A DNA stretch of 64,000 bases from Noviherbaspirillum sp. L7-7A (GTDB lineage Bacteria; Pseudomonadota; Gammaproteobacteria; Burkholderiales; Burkholderiaceae_D), in the NCBI RefSeq assembly GCF_019052805.1, contig NZ_JAHQRJ010000001.1, positions 3,162,001-3,226,000 of the forward strand. Direction: 5' to 3'. Positions 9,134 to 20,764 of the stretch are shown here, piece by piece. The notes under the pieces are model-generated. The model worked only from the letters and a program-made list of their open reading frames with translations, did not search any database and had not been told where the DNA came from. The position numbers were made by a program, and so were the translations under genes. Positions within the stretch are counted from its first letter, which is position 1; each line of letters begins with the position of its first letter.

Positions 9134-9853
9134 ATGGCAAATATTCTGGTAGTTGATGATGAGATGGGCATACGTGAATTGCTCTCGGAAATACTGGGCG
9201 ACGAAGGCCATGTGGTGACCATGGCCGAAAACGCCCAGCAGGCGCGCCAGATTCGCGCCAGCACCACTCCGGACCTGGTGCTGCTCGATATCTGGATGCC
9301 AGATACCGACGGCGTCACCCTGCTCAAGGAATGGCAGCGCGACCGCATGCTGACCATGCCCGTCATCATGATGTCGGGCCATGCCACGATCGACACCGCG
9401 GTCGAGGCCACCCGCATCGGCGCGCTGAATTTCCTGGAAAAGCCGATCTCCCTGCAAAAGCTGCTCAAGGCGGTGCAGCAGGGATTGTCGCGCGGCCAGG
9501 ACGTGGCGCGCGCCAGCACGCTCGCGGCCGTGGCAAGGCCGATCCCGGCGCCGGTCAGCGAACCTTTGCCGGCCAGTGCGCCGGCCGCCCAGAGCGCACC
9601 GGGCAGCGTGCAGCCGCAGGCGCCTGAAGCGCCCAAGGCGCCCGAGGAGAAGGGCTTCACGGTGTCGTTCGAACTGCCGTTGAGGGAAGCGCGCGACGCC
9701 TTCGAGCGGGCCTACTTCGAGCATCACCTGCAGCGCGAAGGCGGCAGCATGACGAGGGTGGCGGAACGCACCGGCCTGGAACGCACCCATCTGTACCGCA
9801 AGCTCAAGCAGCTTGGCGTCGAACCCGGCAAGCTGGGCCGACGCAGCGGATGA
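9134..9853 (+). CDS. ntrX: NtrX-like response regulator without AAA+ domain
   Basis: The 239-residue protein has a receiver domain at residues 1-120 with D7/D8-type acidic residues (VVDDE), phospho-acceptor D52 (LLDIWMPD), a Thr/Ser switch region and K103 (EKPIS). A Pro/Ala-rich linker (about 130-180) leads to a Fis-type helix-turn-helix at about 190-235 (MTRVAERTGLERTHLYRKLKQLG). The classical NtrX/NtrC sigma-54 AAA+ domain is absent, so it cannot remodel sigma-54 polymerase and must act as an ordinary DNA-binding regulator. The stop overlaps the next ATG in an ATGA. An AAGGAA precedes the start. Confidence 0.92.
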   Translation: MANILVVDDEMGIRELLSEILGDEGHVVTMAENAQQARQIRASTTPDLVLLDIWMPDTDGVTLLKEWQRDRMLTMPVIMMSGHATIDTAVEATRIGALNFLEKPISLQKLLKAVQQGLSRGQDVARASTLAAVARPIPAPVSEPLPASAPAAQSAPGSVQPQAPEAPKAPEEKGFTVSFELPLREARDAFERAYFEHHLQREGGSMTRVAERTGLERTHLYRKLKQLGVEPGKLGRRSG

Positions 9854-10215
9854 CGGAAGTCACGCTGGTCACAGGCAGTTCCTACGCCGCGCGCGAAGCG
9901 GCGATCGCGGCGGCGCTGCGGCCCGGCATATCCGCGTTCGTCATCCTTGAAGGATTGCCGGACGGGAAACCGGGCTCGCCCTTGCAACAGGCACTGCCGT
10001 CGCAGCATGTGCTGCGCATTGCGCCTGGCTGTCCCTGCTGCACCGGTAGCCTGACCATGCGCGTCACACTCAACCGCGTGCTGCGCCAAGCACCGCAGCA
10101 GCTCTTCATCGGCCTGGCCGATACCGCCCACCTGCAGCAATTCCGCGCATTTCTTCGAACCGATTCCTATAGCCGGTTATTGACCTTGACAGAAGACCTG
10201 CATATTGCGTCTTGA
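9850..10215 (+). CDS. Short protein resembling a degenerate G3E (COG0523) GTPase N-terminus
   Basis: The 121-residue protein begins with a beta-strand and loop (VTLVTGSSYAAREAAIAAAL) in the position where a G3E GTPase would have its P-loop GxxxxGK[ST]. The lysine and Ser/Thr are missing. The metal-binding-like GCPCC motif (CxCC, about residues 58-62), followed by GSLTMRVTLNRVLR, is the strong family echo of COG0523 metallochaperones. It is only about a third of the family length and lacks the later GTPase motifs. It is translationally coupled to ntrX. Nucleotide binding is unlikely; metal binding through the cysteines is possible. Confidence 0.6.
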   Translation: MTEVTLVTGSSYAAREAAIAAALRPGISAFVILEGLPDGKPGSPLQQALPSQHVLRIAPGCPCCTGSLTMRVTLNRVLRQAPQQLFIGLADTAHLQQFRAFLRTDSYSRLLTLTEDLHIAS

Positions 10216-10295
10216 AATGCGGCGCGTGGGCGCCATGTTCTGTCTCAGCAGCGGGAAGTTTATTCCAGCAATCAGCAATCGCACGAGGAGCATAC

Positions 10296-10553
10296 ATGAA
10301 CCTGATCTACAACAGCGACCAGTACAGCGTAGTGGAGTTCGGCGCCGACCAGGCACGTGAGGCCTTGCGTTTCGGCGGTTATGAAATCATGGACAAGTCC
10401 GGACGCCGCGAAATCTTCATCAATGGCGCATTGGCCGAGTCCTTCCGCCAGCATGTCCAGGACCTGATCGCGCAAGAGCCGAGCATGGAGGAAATCGACG
10501 ACTTCCTCGGCAACTTTGACGAACTGATGCATCAGCCGGTGCGCCTGCACTGA
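10296..10553 (+). CDS. DUF3567 family small protein
   Basis: The 85-residue acidic protein starts MNLIYNSDQYSVVEFG and continues GGYEIMDK..RREIFI.G.LAE.FR, matching DUF3567, a betaproteobacterial family of unknown function. A GAGGAG lies 7 bases before the ATG. The gene stands alone between the ntrX group and the methyltransferase. No active-site or membrane feature is visible. Confidence 0.8.
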   Translation: MNLIYNSDQYSVVEFGADQAREALRFGGYEIMDKSGRREIFINGALAESFRQHVQDLIAQEPSMEEIDDFLGNFDELMHQPVRLH

Positions 10554-10630
10554 TCGCTGAAGCCGGCGCGGCGCCGCAGTTCCTTGCGGCGCCGCCCTGA
10601 AGGATGGCGGCATCCGGGTATACTGCCGCG

Positions 10631-11317
10631 ATGCATGCCAATTCAAGTCCCATCCACAGTACCCAGCCAGGAATGCATGACGACCTGGCGCAGCAAGTGG
10701 CCAAGCACGCGGCCACGGTGTTTCGCAAACCTGTCACCGATTACAACCGCCGCGCCTTTGACGCCAGCATCGCAGCCTGGGAAGCCCACGGCAGGGCGCC
10801 GCTGATCCTCGACGCCGGCTGCGGCGTCGGCCTGTCGACGCTCCATCTGGCAGCACGCCATCCCGACCATTTCGTGATCGGCGTCGACCAGTCAGCCGAT
10901 CGTCTGGCGCGCCAGGTGTACTGGCCCGATGCGCTCCCCGCAAACTGCCTGCGCCTGCGTGCCGACCTGGTGGACTACTGGCGCCTGATGCTGGCATCCG
11001 GCGTGCGGCCGGCGCGGCATTACCTGCTCTATCCCAACCCGTGGCCCAAGAAGCAGCACCTGGGCCGGCGCTGGCATGGTCATCCGGTGTTTCCCACCGT
11101 GGTGGCGCTGGGCGGGCAGCTTGAATGCCGCAGCAACTGGCGCATCTACATCGACGAATGCGCGGCGGCACTGACCCAGCTGACCGGCCTGCCGGTACAG
11201 ACCGAATCGTTCGATGCGGTCGCACCGATCACGCCGTTCGAGGAGAAATACCGCGCATCGGGCCATGCCCTCTGGCGCTGCCGCCTCGCCCTGCCCTCTT
11301 CCCCTGAACGACAATAA
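10631..11317 (+). CDS. TrmB-like SAM-dependent methyltransferase
   Basis: The 228-residue class I methyltransferase has a SAM-binding motif DAGCGVGLSTLHLA at about residue 62 and a TrmB-type signature YPNPWPKKQHLGRRW, where tRNA (guanine-N7)-methyltransferase normally reads DPWPKK.H.KRR. The Asp to Asn change before PWP and the divergent N-terminus suggest a paralogue of TrmB rather than the housekeeping enzyme. ATG at 10631 is chosen because it matches the fold length; an ATG nine codons upstream is possible. The target RNA is unknown. Confidence 0.75.
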   Translation: MHANSSPIHSTQPGMHDDLAQQVAKHAATVFRKPVTDYNRRAFDASIAAWEAHGRAPLILDAGCGVGLSTLHLAARHPDHFVIGVDQSADRLARQVYWPDALPANCLRLRADLVDYWRLMLASGVRPARHYLLYPNPWPKKQHLGRRWHGHPVFPTVVALGGQLECRSNWRIYIDECAAALTQLTGLPVQTESFDAVAPITPFEEKYRASGHALWRCRLALPSSPERQ

Positions 11318-11329
11318 AAAGGCTGCAGC

Positions 11330-12247
11330 ATGGATCGCCTGCAATCAATGCGCGTATTTTCCAAAGTGGTTGAACAGGGCAGCTTCGCCCGCGCCGCCCA
11401 GGTGATGGAATTATCGAATGCGGTCGTCACCCGCCATGTGGCCGACCTGGAAAACCATCTAGGCACCCGGCTGCTCAACCGCACGACACGCAAGCTGTCG
11501 CTGACCGAAACCGGCCAGGCCTATCTGGAGCGGGTCAATCGCATCCTGGCCGACATCGACGATGCCGATGCCATCGTTACCTCGCAGTCGAAGAAGCCCA
11601 CCGGCACCCTGCGCATCTATTCGCAGCTGGGCTTCGGCAAGCAGCGCCTGGCCGAGCTGCTGCCGCTCTACGCCGCAGCCAATCCGGATGTGACGCTGGA
11701 TGTGACGCTGTCGGAACGCACCATCGACCTGGTGGAGGAAGGCTACGATATCGGCATCTTCACCGGGCTGCAGAAGTTCGATGCCAGCATGATCTCGCGC
11801 CAGCTCGGCATGGCCGAAGTGCTGCTGTGCGCCTCGCCGGGCTACATCAGGCAGCGCGGCGAACCGCGCGTGCCCGAGGACGTGACGGCCCATGACTGCC
11901 TGAATTTCTCCAACGTGGACCTGCTGCGCAACCACTGGCCGATCGCCACCGACACCGAAGCCGTCAACATTCCGATCCGCAGCCGCATGCTGAGCAACAA
12001 CAGCGAGCTGCTGCGCAACTGCGCCGCCGCCGACATGGGCCTGGTGGTGGGGCCCTCGTATGCCATGATCGATGACATCAAGAGCCACAGGCTGGTGCGC
12101 CTGCTGGATCAATACCGCCTGGGGCAAATGGCTGTGATGCTGGTCTATCCCAGCCGGCGCCAGATGTCGGCCAAGGTGCGCAGCTTCATCGACTTCATCA
12201 CCGCCCGTTTCCCGCATCCCGAAACCGATCCATGGTGCGGCAAATAA
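11330..12247 (+). CDS. LysR-family transcriptional regulator
   Basis: The 305-residue protein has an N-terminal winged helix (MDRLQSMRVFSKVVEQGSFARAAQ, then LGTRLLNRTTRKLSLTETGQAYLER) and a type 2 periplasmic-binding-protein effector domain from about residue 90. It resembles the CrgA/AaeR-like group common in Burkholderiales. It follows the methyltransferase by 12 bases, so the two may be cotranscribed. The effector and targets cannot be inferred. Confidence 0.9.
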   Translation: MDRLQSMRVFSKVVEQGSFARAAQVMELSNAVVTRHVADLENHLGTRLLNRTTRKLSLTETGQAYLERVNRILADIDDADAIVTSQSKKPTGTLRIYSQLGFGKQRLAELLPLYAAANPDVTLDVTLSERTIDLVEEGYDIGIFTGLQKFDASMISRQLGMAEVLLCASPGYIRQRGEPRVPEDVTAHDCLNFSNVDLLRNHWPIATDTEAVNIPIRSRMLSNNSELLRNCAAADMGLVVGPSYAMIDDIKSHRLVRLLDQYRLGQMAVMLVYPSRRQMSAKVRSFIDFITARFPHPETDPWCGK

Positions 12248-12312
12248 CGCAGGCAATGCCGCATCCGTGGTAGTGTATTTTCCTTTTTGCGAAGCTTCTT
12301 CCCGATTCCGCC

Positions 12313-13092
12313 ATGTGCCAGCTTCTTGGAATGAACTGCAATGTTCCGACCGACATCGTGTTCAGCTTCACCGGCTTCGCCACCCGCGGCGGCCGCACCG
12401 ACAACCACAATGACGGCTGGGGCATTGCCTTTTTCGAAGGCGCCGGCGTGCGCCATTTCGTCGACTACCAGGCCGCCACCGCTTCGCCCATCGCCGCGCT
12501 GATCAAGCAATGCCCGATCAAGTCCAAGAACGTGATCGCGCATATACGCAAGGCCACGCAGGGCCGGGTGGCGCTGGAAAACTGCCATCCCTTCGTGCGC
12601 GAAATGTGGGGCCGCTACTGGGTGTTTGCCCATAACGGCGACCTCAAGGAATTCCGTCCGGTGCTCGACGGCGCCTTCCGTCCGGTCGGCACCACCGACA
12701 GCGAACTGGCCTTCTGCTACCTGCTGCAGCGGTTGCGCAGCCGTTTCGGCGATACCATGCCCGCGCTGCCGGAACTGACGTTGGCCGTGCGTGAACTGAC
12801 CACGGAAATCGCCGCCCACGGCGTATTCAACATGATGCTGTCCGACGGCTCGGCCCTGTTCGCGCATTGCTCCACAAATCTGCATTACCTGGTGCGGCAG
12901 CATCCGTTCGCCGAGGCCCGGCTGTCCGATGAAGACGTGATCGTGGATTTTTCCCAGGTCACCACGCCGCGCGACAAGGTCGCCATCATCGTCACCGCGC
13001 CATTGACCACCAACGAGACCTGGCTGCCCTTCGAAGCCGGCGAAATGAAGGTCTTCATCGATGGCGAGCCGATCAGCCCGGCGCTATCCTGA
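12313..13092 (+). CDS. Class II glutamine amidotransferase (YafJ-like)
   Basis: The 259-residue N-terminal nucleophile hydrolase has a catalytic Cys2 (MCQLLGM), exposed after Met removal. Family motifs follow: RGGRTDNHNDGWGIAFFEG, IRKAT.G (AHIRKATQGRV), and FAHNGDLKEF for the oxyanion and glutamine-binding residues. It lacks a fused synthase domain, so it belongs to the stand-alone YafJ/DUG3-like group. These hydrolyse glutamine-type amide bonds, with unknown physiological substrates in most bacteria. The length is normal. It is convergent with the phospholipase D gene. Confidence 0.88.
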   Translation: MCQLLGMNCNVPTDIVFSFTGFATRGGRTDNHNDGWGIAFFEGAGVRHFVDYQAATASPIAALIKQCPIKSKNVIAHIRKATQGRVALENCHPFVREMWGRYWVFAHNGDLKEFRPVLDGAFRPVGTTDSELAFCYLLQRLRSRFGDTMPALPELTLAVRELTTEIAAHGVFNMMLSDGSALFAHCSTNLHYLVRQHPFAEARLSDEDVIVDFSQVTTPRDKVAIIVTAPLTTNETWLPFEAGEMKVFIDGEPISPALS

Positions 13093-13109
13093 GGCAGCCG
13101 CGCAGGCGC

Positions 13110-14405
13110 CTACAGCAGCGGCCCCAGCCAGGAAGCGACCTTCTCCCAGGCCTTTTCCTTCAGCGGCCGGTCCAGCCATTGCTCGTAGGTGATGCGGCGC
13201 GCTTTCTTCAGGTCCTGTTCGAAGATGGCGATCTGCTGGCGCGCGAAGCCGGCGTCGTAAATGTTCAAGTTGGCTTCATCGTTCATCTGGAACGAGCGGT
13301 CGTCGAAATTGGTGGAGCCCACCGAGACCAGCAGGCCGTCGACGATCATCACCTTGCAGTGATACATGGTGGGCTGGTATTCGCTGATCTCCGCGCCCGC
13401 CTGGAGCAGTTCGCCCCACATGCCGCGTGAGGAACTGCGCACTGCCTCGGCATCGATGTTCTTTCCCGGCAGGATGATCTGCAGCCGCACGCCGCGCTTC
13501 ATCGCATCGATCAGCGCGTTGCGGGTCATTTCATCCGGCACGAAATAGGAGGCGGAAATCTGGATGTTGCGCTCGGCCGCAGTGATGGCCAGCAGGTACA
13601 TCAGGTGCATGCTCTCGCTGCCGCCGGAGGGCGAACTGCTGAAGACCTGCGCCCGCGCCGTGCCTGGCTGTGCCTGCGGCGGAAAATAGTCGTCGCCATG
13701 CAGCACCTTGCCGGTGGTCTTGGTCCAGTTGTCGATCAGGACCGCCTGCATCTGCGCCACCACCGGACCCTCGGCCCGGAAGTGGGAATCGCGCCAGTGG
13801 TCCGGGTCCTGCGCATTGCCGGTCCATTGGCCGGCGATGCCGACGCCGCCGGTAAAGCCGATGCGGCCATCCACCACCAGCAGCTTGCGGTGGGTACGGT
13901 TGTTGATGCGGCCGAGGTTGTACCAGCGCAGCGGATGATACTGCCGCACTTCTACGCCGGCCTGGCGCATCTGCTCCAGGTCCTTGTCGTCCATCTTGGC
14001 GCTGCCCACCCAGTCGATCAGCAGATGCACCTTGACGCCGGCGCGGGCGCGCTCGGAGAGTGCCTCGGCGAACTCGCGGCCGATCTCCTCGGACCAGTAG
14101 ATATAGGTTTCGAAATTGATGGTCTTCTTCGCGCCGCGGATGGCTTTGAGCATCGACGGGAAGATCTGGTCGCCGTTGAGCAGCGCCTCGACCTTGTTGC
14201 CATCGACGATCTGCGGCCCAAGCATCACGCCCATGGAGCGCTGGAACTGCGGGTCCGACACCGCATAGAGGCGCGATATCTCCTGCTTGATCTGCTTCTC
14301 GCCGGAGGAGAAATTCACGACCAGCAGGGTGACGAGCACCGTGGCCAGGATGCTGGCGATAGCCACCATCACTTTGCTGCGCGTGGTTTGCGGTCTCCAG
14401 ATCAT
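13110..14405 (-). CDS. Cardiolipin synthase-type phospholipase D protein
   Basis: The 431-residue protein has one N-terminal transmembrane helix (about 11-31) and two complete HKD motifs: H172-x-K174 with D179 (HRKLLVVD) and H349-x-K351 with D356 (HCKVMIVD). Each is followed by the usual G.GS/GGVG loop. This is the ClsB/ClsC-like architecture that makes cardiolipin or related phospholipids by transphosphatidylation at the inner membrane. The start MIWRPQ is preferred over an ATG 30 codons upstream because it places the membrane helix at the N-terminus. It follows metH on the same strand but is separated by a terminator. Confidence 0.88.
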   Translation of the reverse strand: MIWRPQTTRSKVMVAIASILATVLVTLLVVNFSSGEKQIKQEISRLYAVSDPQFQRSMGVMLGPQIVDGNKVEALLNGDQIFPSMLKAIRGAKKTINFETYIYWSEEIGREFAEALSERARAGVKVHLLIDWVGSAKMDDKDLEQMRQAGVEVRQYHPLRWYNLGRINNRTHRKLLVVDGRIGFTGGVGIAGQWTGNAQDPDHWRDSHFRAEGPVVAQMQAVLIDNWTKTTGKVLHGDDYFPPQAQPGTARAQVFSSSPSGGSESMHLMYLLAITAAERNIQISASYFVPDEMTRNALIDAMKRGVRLQIILPGKNIDAEAVRSSSRGMWGELLQAGAEISEYQPTMYHCKVMIVDGLLVSVGSTNFDDRSFQMNDEANLNIYDAGFARQQIAIFEQDLKKARRITYEQWLDRPLKEKAWEKVASWLGPLL

Positions 14406-14503
14406 TTTTCGTTGGCTGCAGTATGGATGAGCCAGCTTAGCAGCAACGATGAAAGCCAGGCTTGCGCCGGATCGATTGCAGGAACGACAACGCAAATGAA
14501 AGA

Positions 14504-14523
14504 CGCCCGCTATATCGCGGGCG
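14504..14523 (-). terminator. Rho-independent terminator of metH
   Basis: CGCCCGC and GCGGGCG form a 7-bp GC stem. On the minus strand TCTTTCATTT follows. It lies 45 bases past the metH stop and separates metH from the phospholipase D gene. Confidence 0.75.
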
Positions 14524-14567
14524 CCGGTGACATCAAACGATCCGGCCCTGAGGCCAGATGCAGGCGA

Positions 14568-18311
<3,744 letters not shown>

Positions 18312-18334
18312 GTGATGTGGTCCAAGAGAACAAA

Positions 18335-18372
18335 AATGAAAAACCCGGCCGGTAAAGCGGGGCCGGGTTTGT
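18335..18372 (-). terminator. Terminator of the ArgZ-like/rocD operon
   Basis: AACCCGGCC pairs with GGCCGGGTT. On the minus strand the stem is followed by TTTTTCATTTTTG. It ends transcription from the amidinotransferase-fold gene just before metH begins. Confidence 0.8.
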
Positions 18373-18423
18373 TCAGGTCCGCTTTAGCTGCATTTGTTGG
18401 AAGACGGCCTGTGGAGGACTGTT

Positions 18424-18468
18424 CCGCGCCCGCAAGCTGGGTTTGACTTTGCAATCAAATCGGCGCGG
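18424..18468 (-). promoter_or_regulatory. Nested stem-loop between the ArgZ-like gene and metH
   Basis: CCGCGCC (18424-18430) pairs with GGCGCGG (18462-18468), and inside the loop TTTGA pairs with TCAAA (18442-18446 with 18455-18459). It is not a recognisable SAM, SAH or cobalamin riboswitch. It may be a second terminator for the upstream gene or part of a leader; the sequence does not decide. Confidence 0.35.
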
Positions 18469-18528
18469 GAAAAATTATACGTGAATTCGCTTTGCGCCGA
18501 GCGGACGGGGCATCGGCGCAGCAGCGTG

Positions 18529-19365
18529 TCAGGGCAAGGCCAGCGCCGGCGTGCGCGCTTCGGTCAGCTTCAGGGTCAGGCATTTGGCCGAGCCGCCGGC
18601 TTTCATGAATTCCGACAAGCGGGTCTGGTGCACGGTATAGCCGTGGGCGGCCAGCGCCGCGCACAGGCTGTCGGATGCCTGGTTCAGGATCACATGGCGG
18701 CCGCAGTTGACGGCATTGCAGGCGAATGCGTCCGCATCCGCGGCGCCGACGGCAATACGCAGTTCGGGCGGCACCAGCGTGGCGATGCGTTCCTGCGAGG
18801 CCGCGTCGAAGGCGGCCGGATGGTACAGCAGCGCGCCGCCCTCCAGCGGGCACAGGCAGGTGTCGAGATGATAAAAGTGCGGATTGACCAGCCGCAGCGG
18901 TTCCACTTCGACATCGAACCGGCTGGCGATCATCGCAGCGGCCGCGGAGTCGGAGCGGTGGCCATGTCCCATCCACAGCAGGGGCAGGCGACGGTCGAAC
19001 AGCGCATCGCCAGCGCCTTCGAAGTAGACATCCGGCGGCAGCGTCAGCACCTCAAAACCATGCTCGGCGAACCATTGCGCGAAGTAGGCTTCCTCTGGCC
19101 GCCGCTCGGCATGCCGGAAATTCGACAGCAATACCCTGTTTTCCAGCACCAGCCCGGCATTGGCGGTGAATACCAGGTCCGGCACGCCTTCCCTGGCACT
19201 GATACAGTCGACCTGCGCATGGCGTCGCAGCAATGCCAAGAGCGCGCTCCACTGCTGCATCGCCACTGGATTACTGCCGCGCGCGATGTTGCCTTCCATC
19301 CATGGATTGATCACATAGGCCACTTCGAAGTGCTGCGGTGCGCACATCAGGAAACGCGCTTTCAT
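18529..19365 (-). CDS. Guanidino-group hydrolase, ArgZ (arginine dihydrolase)/dimethylargininase-like
   Basis: The 278-residue amidinotransferase-fold (pentein) enzyme shows CAPQHFEVAYVINPWMEGN at the N-terminus, DLVFTANAG with N69, FEGAGDALFDR, a catalytic His in FYHLDTC, and catalytic C262 in KAGGSAKCLTL. The sequence resembles the N-terminal domain of cyanobacterial ArgZ/AgrE, and N20, N69 and C262 fall at a constant offset of two from the residues I recall as N22, N71 and C264 there. ArgZ converts arginine directly to ornithine, CO2 and ammonia. The neighbouring rocD would use that ornithine. The alternative is a dimethylarginine or plain arginine deiminase activity giving citrulline. Confidence 0.78.
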   Translation of the reverse strand: MKARFLMCAPQHFEVAYVINPWMEGNIARGSNPVAMQQWSALLALLRRHAQVDCISAREGVPDLVFTANAGLVLENRVLLSNFRHAERRPEEAYFAQWFAEHGFEVLTLPPDVYFEGAGDALFDRRLPLLWMGHGHRSDSAAAAMIASRFDVEVEPLRLVNPHFYHLDTCLCPLEGGALLYHPAAFDAASQERIATLVPPELRIAVGAADADAFACNAVNCGRHVILNQASDSLCAALAAHGYTVHQTRLSEFMKAGGSAKCLTLKLTEARTPALALP

Positions 19366-19415
19366 TGCCAGCCCTCCCTGCTGATGATTGTTCTACGGCG
19401 GCGGCCAGCCGCCAT

Positions 19416-20624
19416 TCAGGCTGCCATGTCGAATTCGTCCAGCACTGCCGCCACTGCCGCTACAGCAATATCGATTTCCTGCTCACTGATTACCAGCGGT
19501 GGCGCCAGCCTGACCACGGTGCCGTGGGTGTCCTTGCTTAGGACGCCGAAGTACATCAGGCGTTCGCAAAACTCCCGCGCGGAAATGTGCGTTGAATCAA
19601 GTTCCATGCCGATCAGCAATCCCTTGCCGCGCACTTCCCGGATTGCCGGATAGCGCAGCCTCCGCAGCCGACCCAGCAGCAGCGCACCCATGCGCTCGGC
19701 GCGCGCGGCCAGATTTTCCTCTTCAAGCAGGTCCAGTGCCGCATGGCCGACAGCGCAGGCCAGCGGATTGCCGCCAAAGGTGCTGCCATGGTCGCCCGGC
19801 CGGAACACGCCCATCACGTCCGGGCGCGCCAGGAAGGCTGACACCGGCAGCAGGCCGCCACCGAGCGCCTTGCCGAGAATCAGACCGTCCGGCTGCACGC
19901 CCTCGTGCTGGCACGCCAGCAGACGGCCGGTGCGGCACAGGCCGGTCTGCACCTCGTCGCAGATCAGCAGCACATTGTGGCGGCTGCAGATCGCGCGGCA
20001 TTGCGCCAGATAGCCGTCGGGCGGCACGATGATGCCGGCTTCTCCCTGCACCGGCTCAACGAGGAATGCGGCGGTGTCGGGCGTGATCGCCGCTTCCAGC
20101 GCGGCGGCGTCGCCGAACGGCACCGACACGAAGCCCGGCGCAAACGGCCCGAAACCCTGCCGGTATTGCGCCTCGGAGGAAAAGCCGACGATGGTAGTGG
20201 TGCGGCCGGCGAAATTGCCGGCGCAGACGATGATCTGTGCCCGCTCCGGCGTCACGCCCTTGACCTGATACGCCCACTTGCGCGCCGCCTTCAAGGCCGT
20301 TTCCACGGCCTCGGCGCCGGTATTCATTGGCAATGCGCGCGCCATGCCCGTCATTTCGCACAGCCGCTGCAGGAAAGGTCCCAATCGGTCGGTGTAATAG
20401 GCGCGTGATGTCACCGCCAGGGTTTGCGCCTGCGCCGTCAGCGCCGCTACCAGGCGCGGATGGCTGTGGCCGAAACTGGTGGCCGAATAGGCTGACATCA
20501 TGTCCAGGTAGCGCTTGCCGTGGATGTCGGTCAGCCAGACGCCGGCGCCGCTGTGCAGCACTACCGGCAGGGGCGCATAGTTTTCTGCGCAAACCTTTTT
20601 TTCAAGGGCAATCAGGTTTTCCAT
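19416..20624 (-). CDS. rocD: Ornithine aminotransferase (ornithine--oxo-acid transaminase)
   Basis: The 402-residue class III PLP-dependent aminotransferase converts ornithine and 2-oxoglutarate to glutamate semialdehyde and glutamate. Visible signatures are GVWLTDIHGKRYLDMMSAYSA, MNTGAEAVETALK, the PLP-contacting LLICDEVQTG, and the Schiff-base lysine in LILGKALGGG. ATG at 20624 (MENLIALEKK) gives the family's length; the in-frame extension upstream runs into the Lrp promoter. It lies 50 bases upstream of the guanidino hydrolase and is probably cotranscribed with it, forming an arginine-to-glutamate route. Confidence 0.93.
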   Translation of the reverse strand: MENLIALEKKVCAENYAPLPVVLHSGAGVWLTDIHGKRYLDMMSAYSATSFGHSHPRLVAALTAQAQTLAVTSRAYYTDRLGPFLQRLCEMTGMARALPMNTGAEAVETALKAARKWAYQVKGVTPERAQIIVCAGNFAGRTTTIVGFSSEAQYRQGFGPFAPGFVSVPFGDAAALEAAITPDTAAFLVEPVQGEAGIIVPPDGYLAQCRAICSRHNVLLICDEVQTGLCRTGRLLACQHEGVQPDGLILGKALGGGLLPVSAFLARPDVMGVFRPGDHGSTFGGNPLACAVGHAALDLLEEENLAARAERMGALLLGRLRRLRYPAIREVRGKGLLIGMELDSTHISAREFCERLMYFGVLSKDTHGTVVRLAPPLVISEQEIDIAVAAVAAVLDEFDMAA

Positions 20625-20764
20625 GAACGTATCCCCATTCAGATCAACCAAGCGTTTGCCTACACATGTTAGCCCCGAATGCGGAAAAGATTTGTGCTTT
20701 ATCAGGCATGGAACAGATGGGTTATGAAAGGATCGTTTGTGTATCAATCCTTCGGAGAGAACAA

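Noticed and set aside
18312-18528. SAH, SAM or cobalamin riboswitch ahead of metH
   Set aside because: No recognisable conserved core (for example the B12 box) is present; only a terminator and a nested stem-loop.
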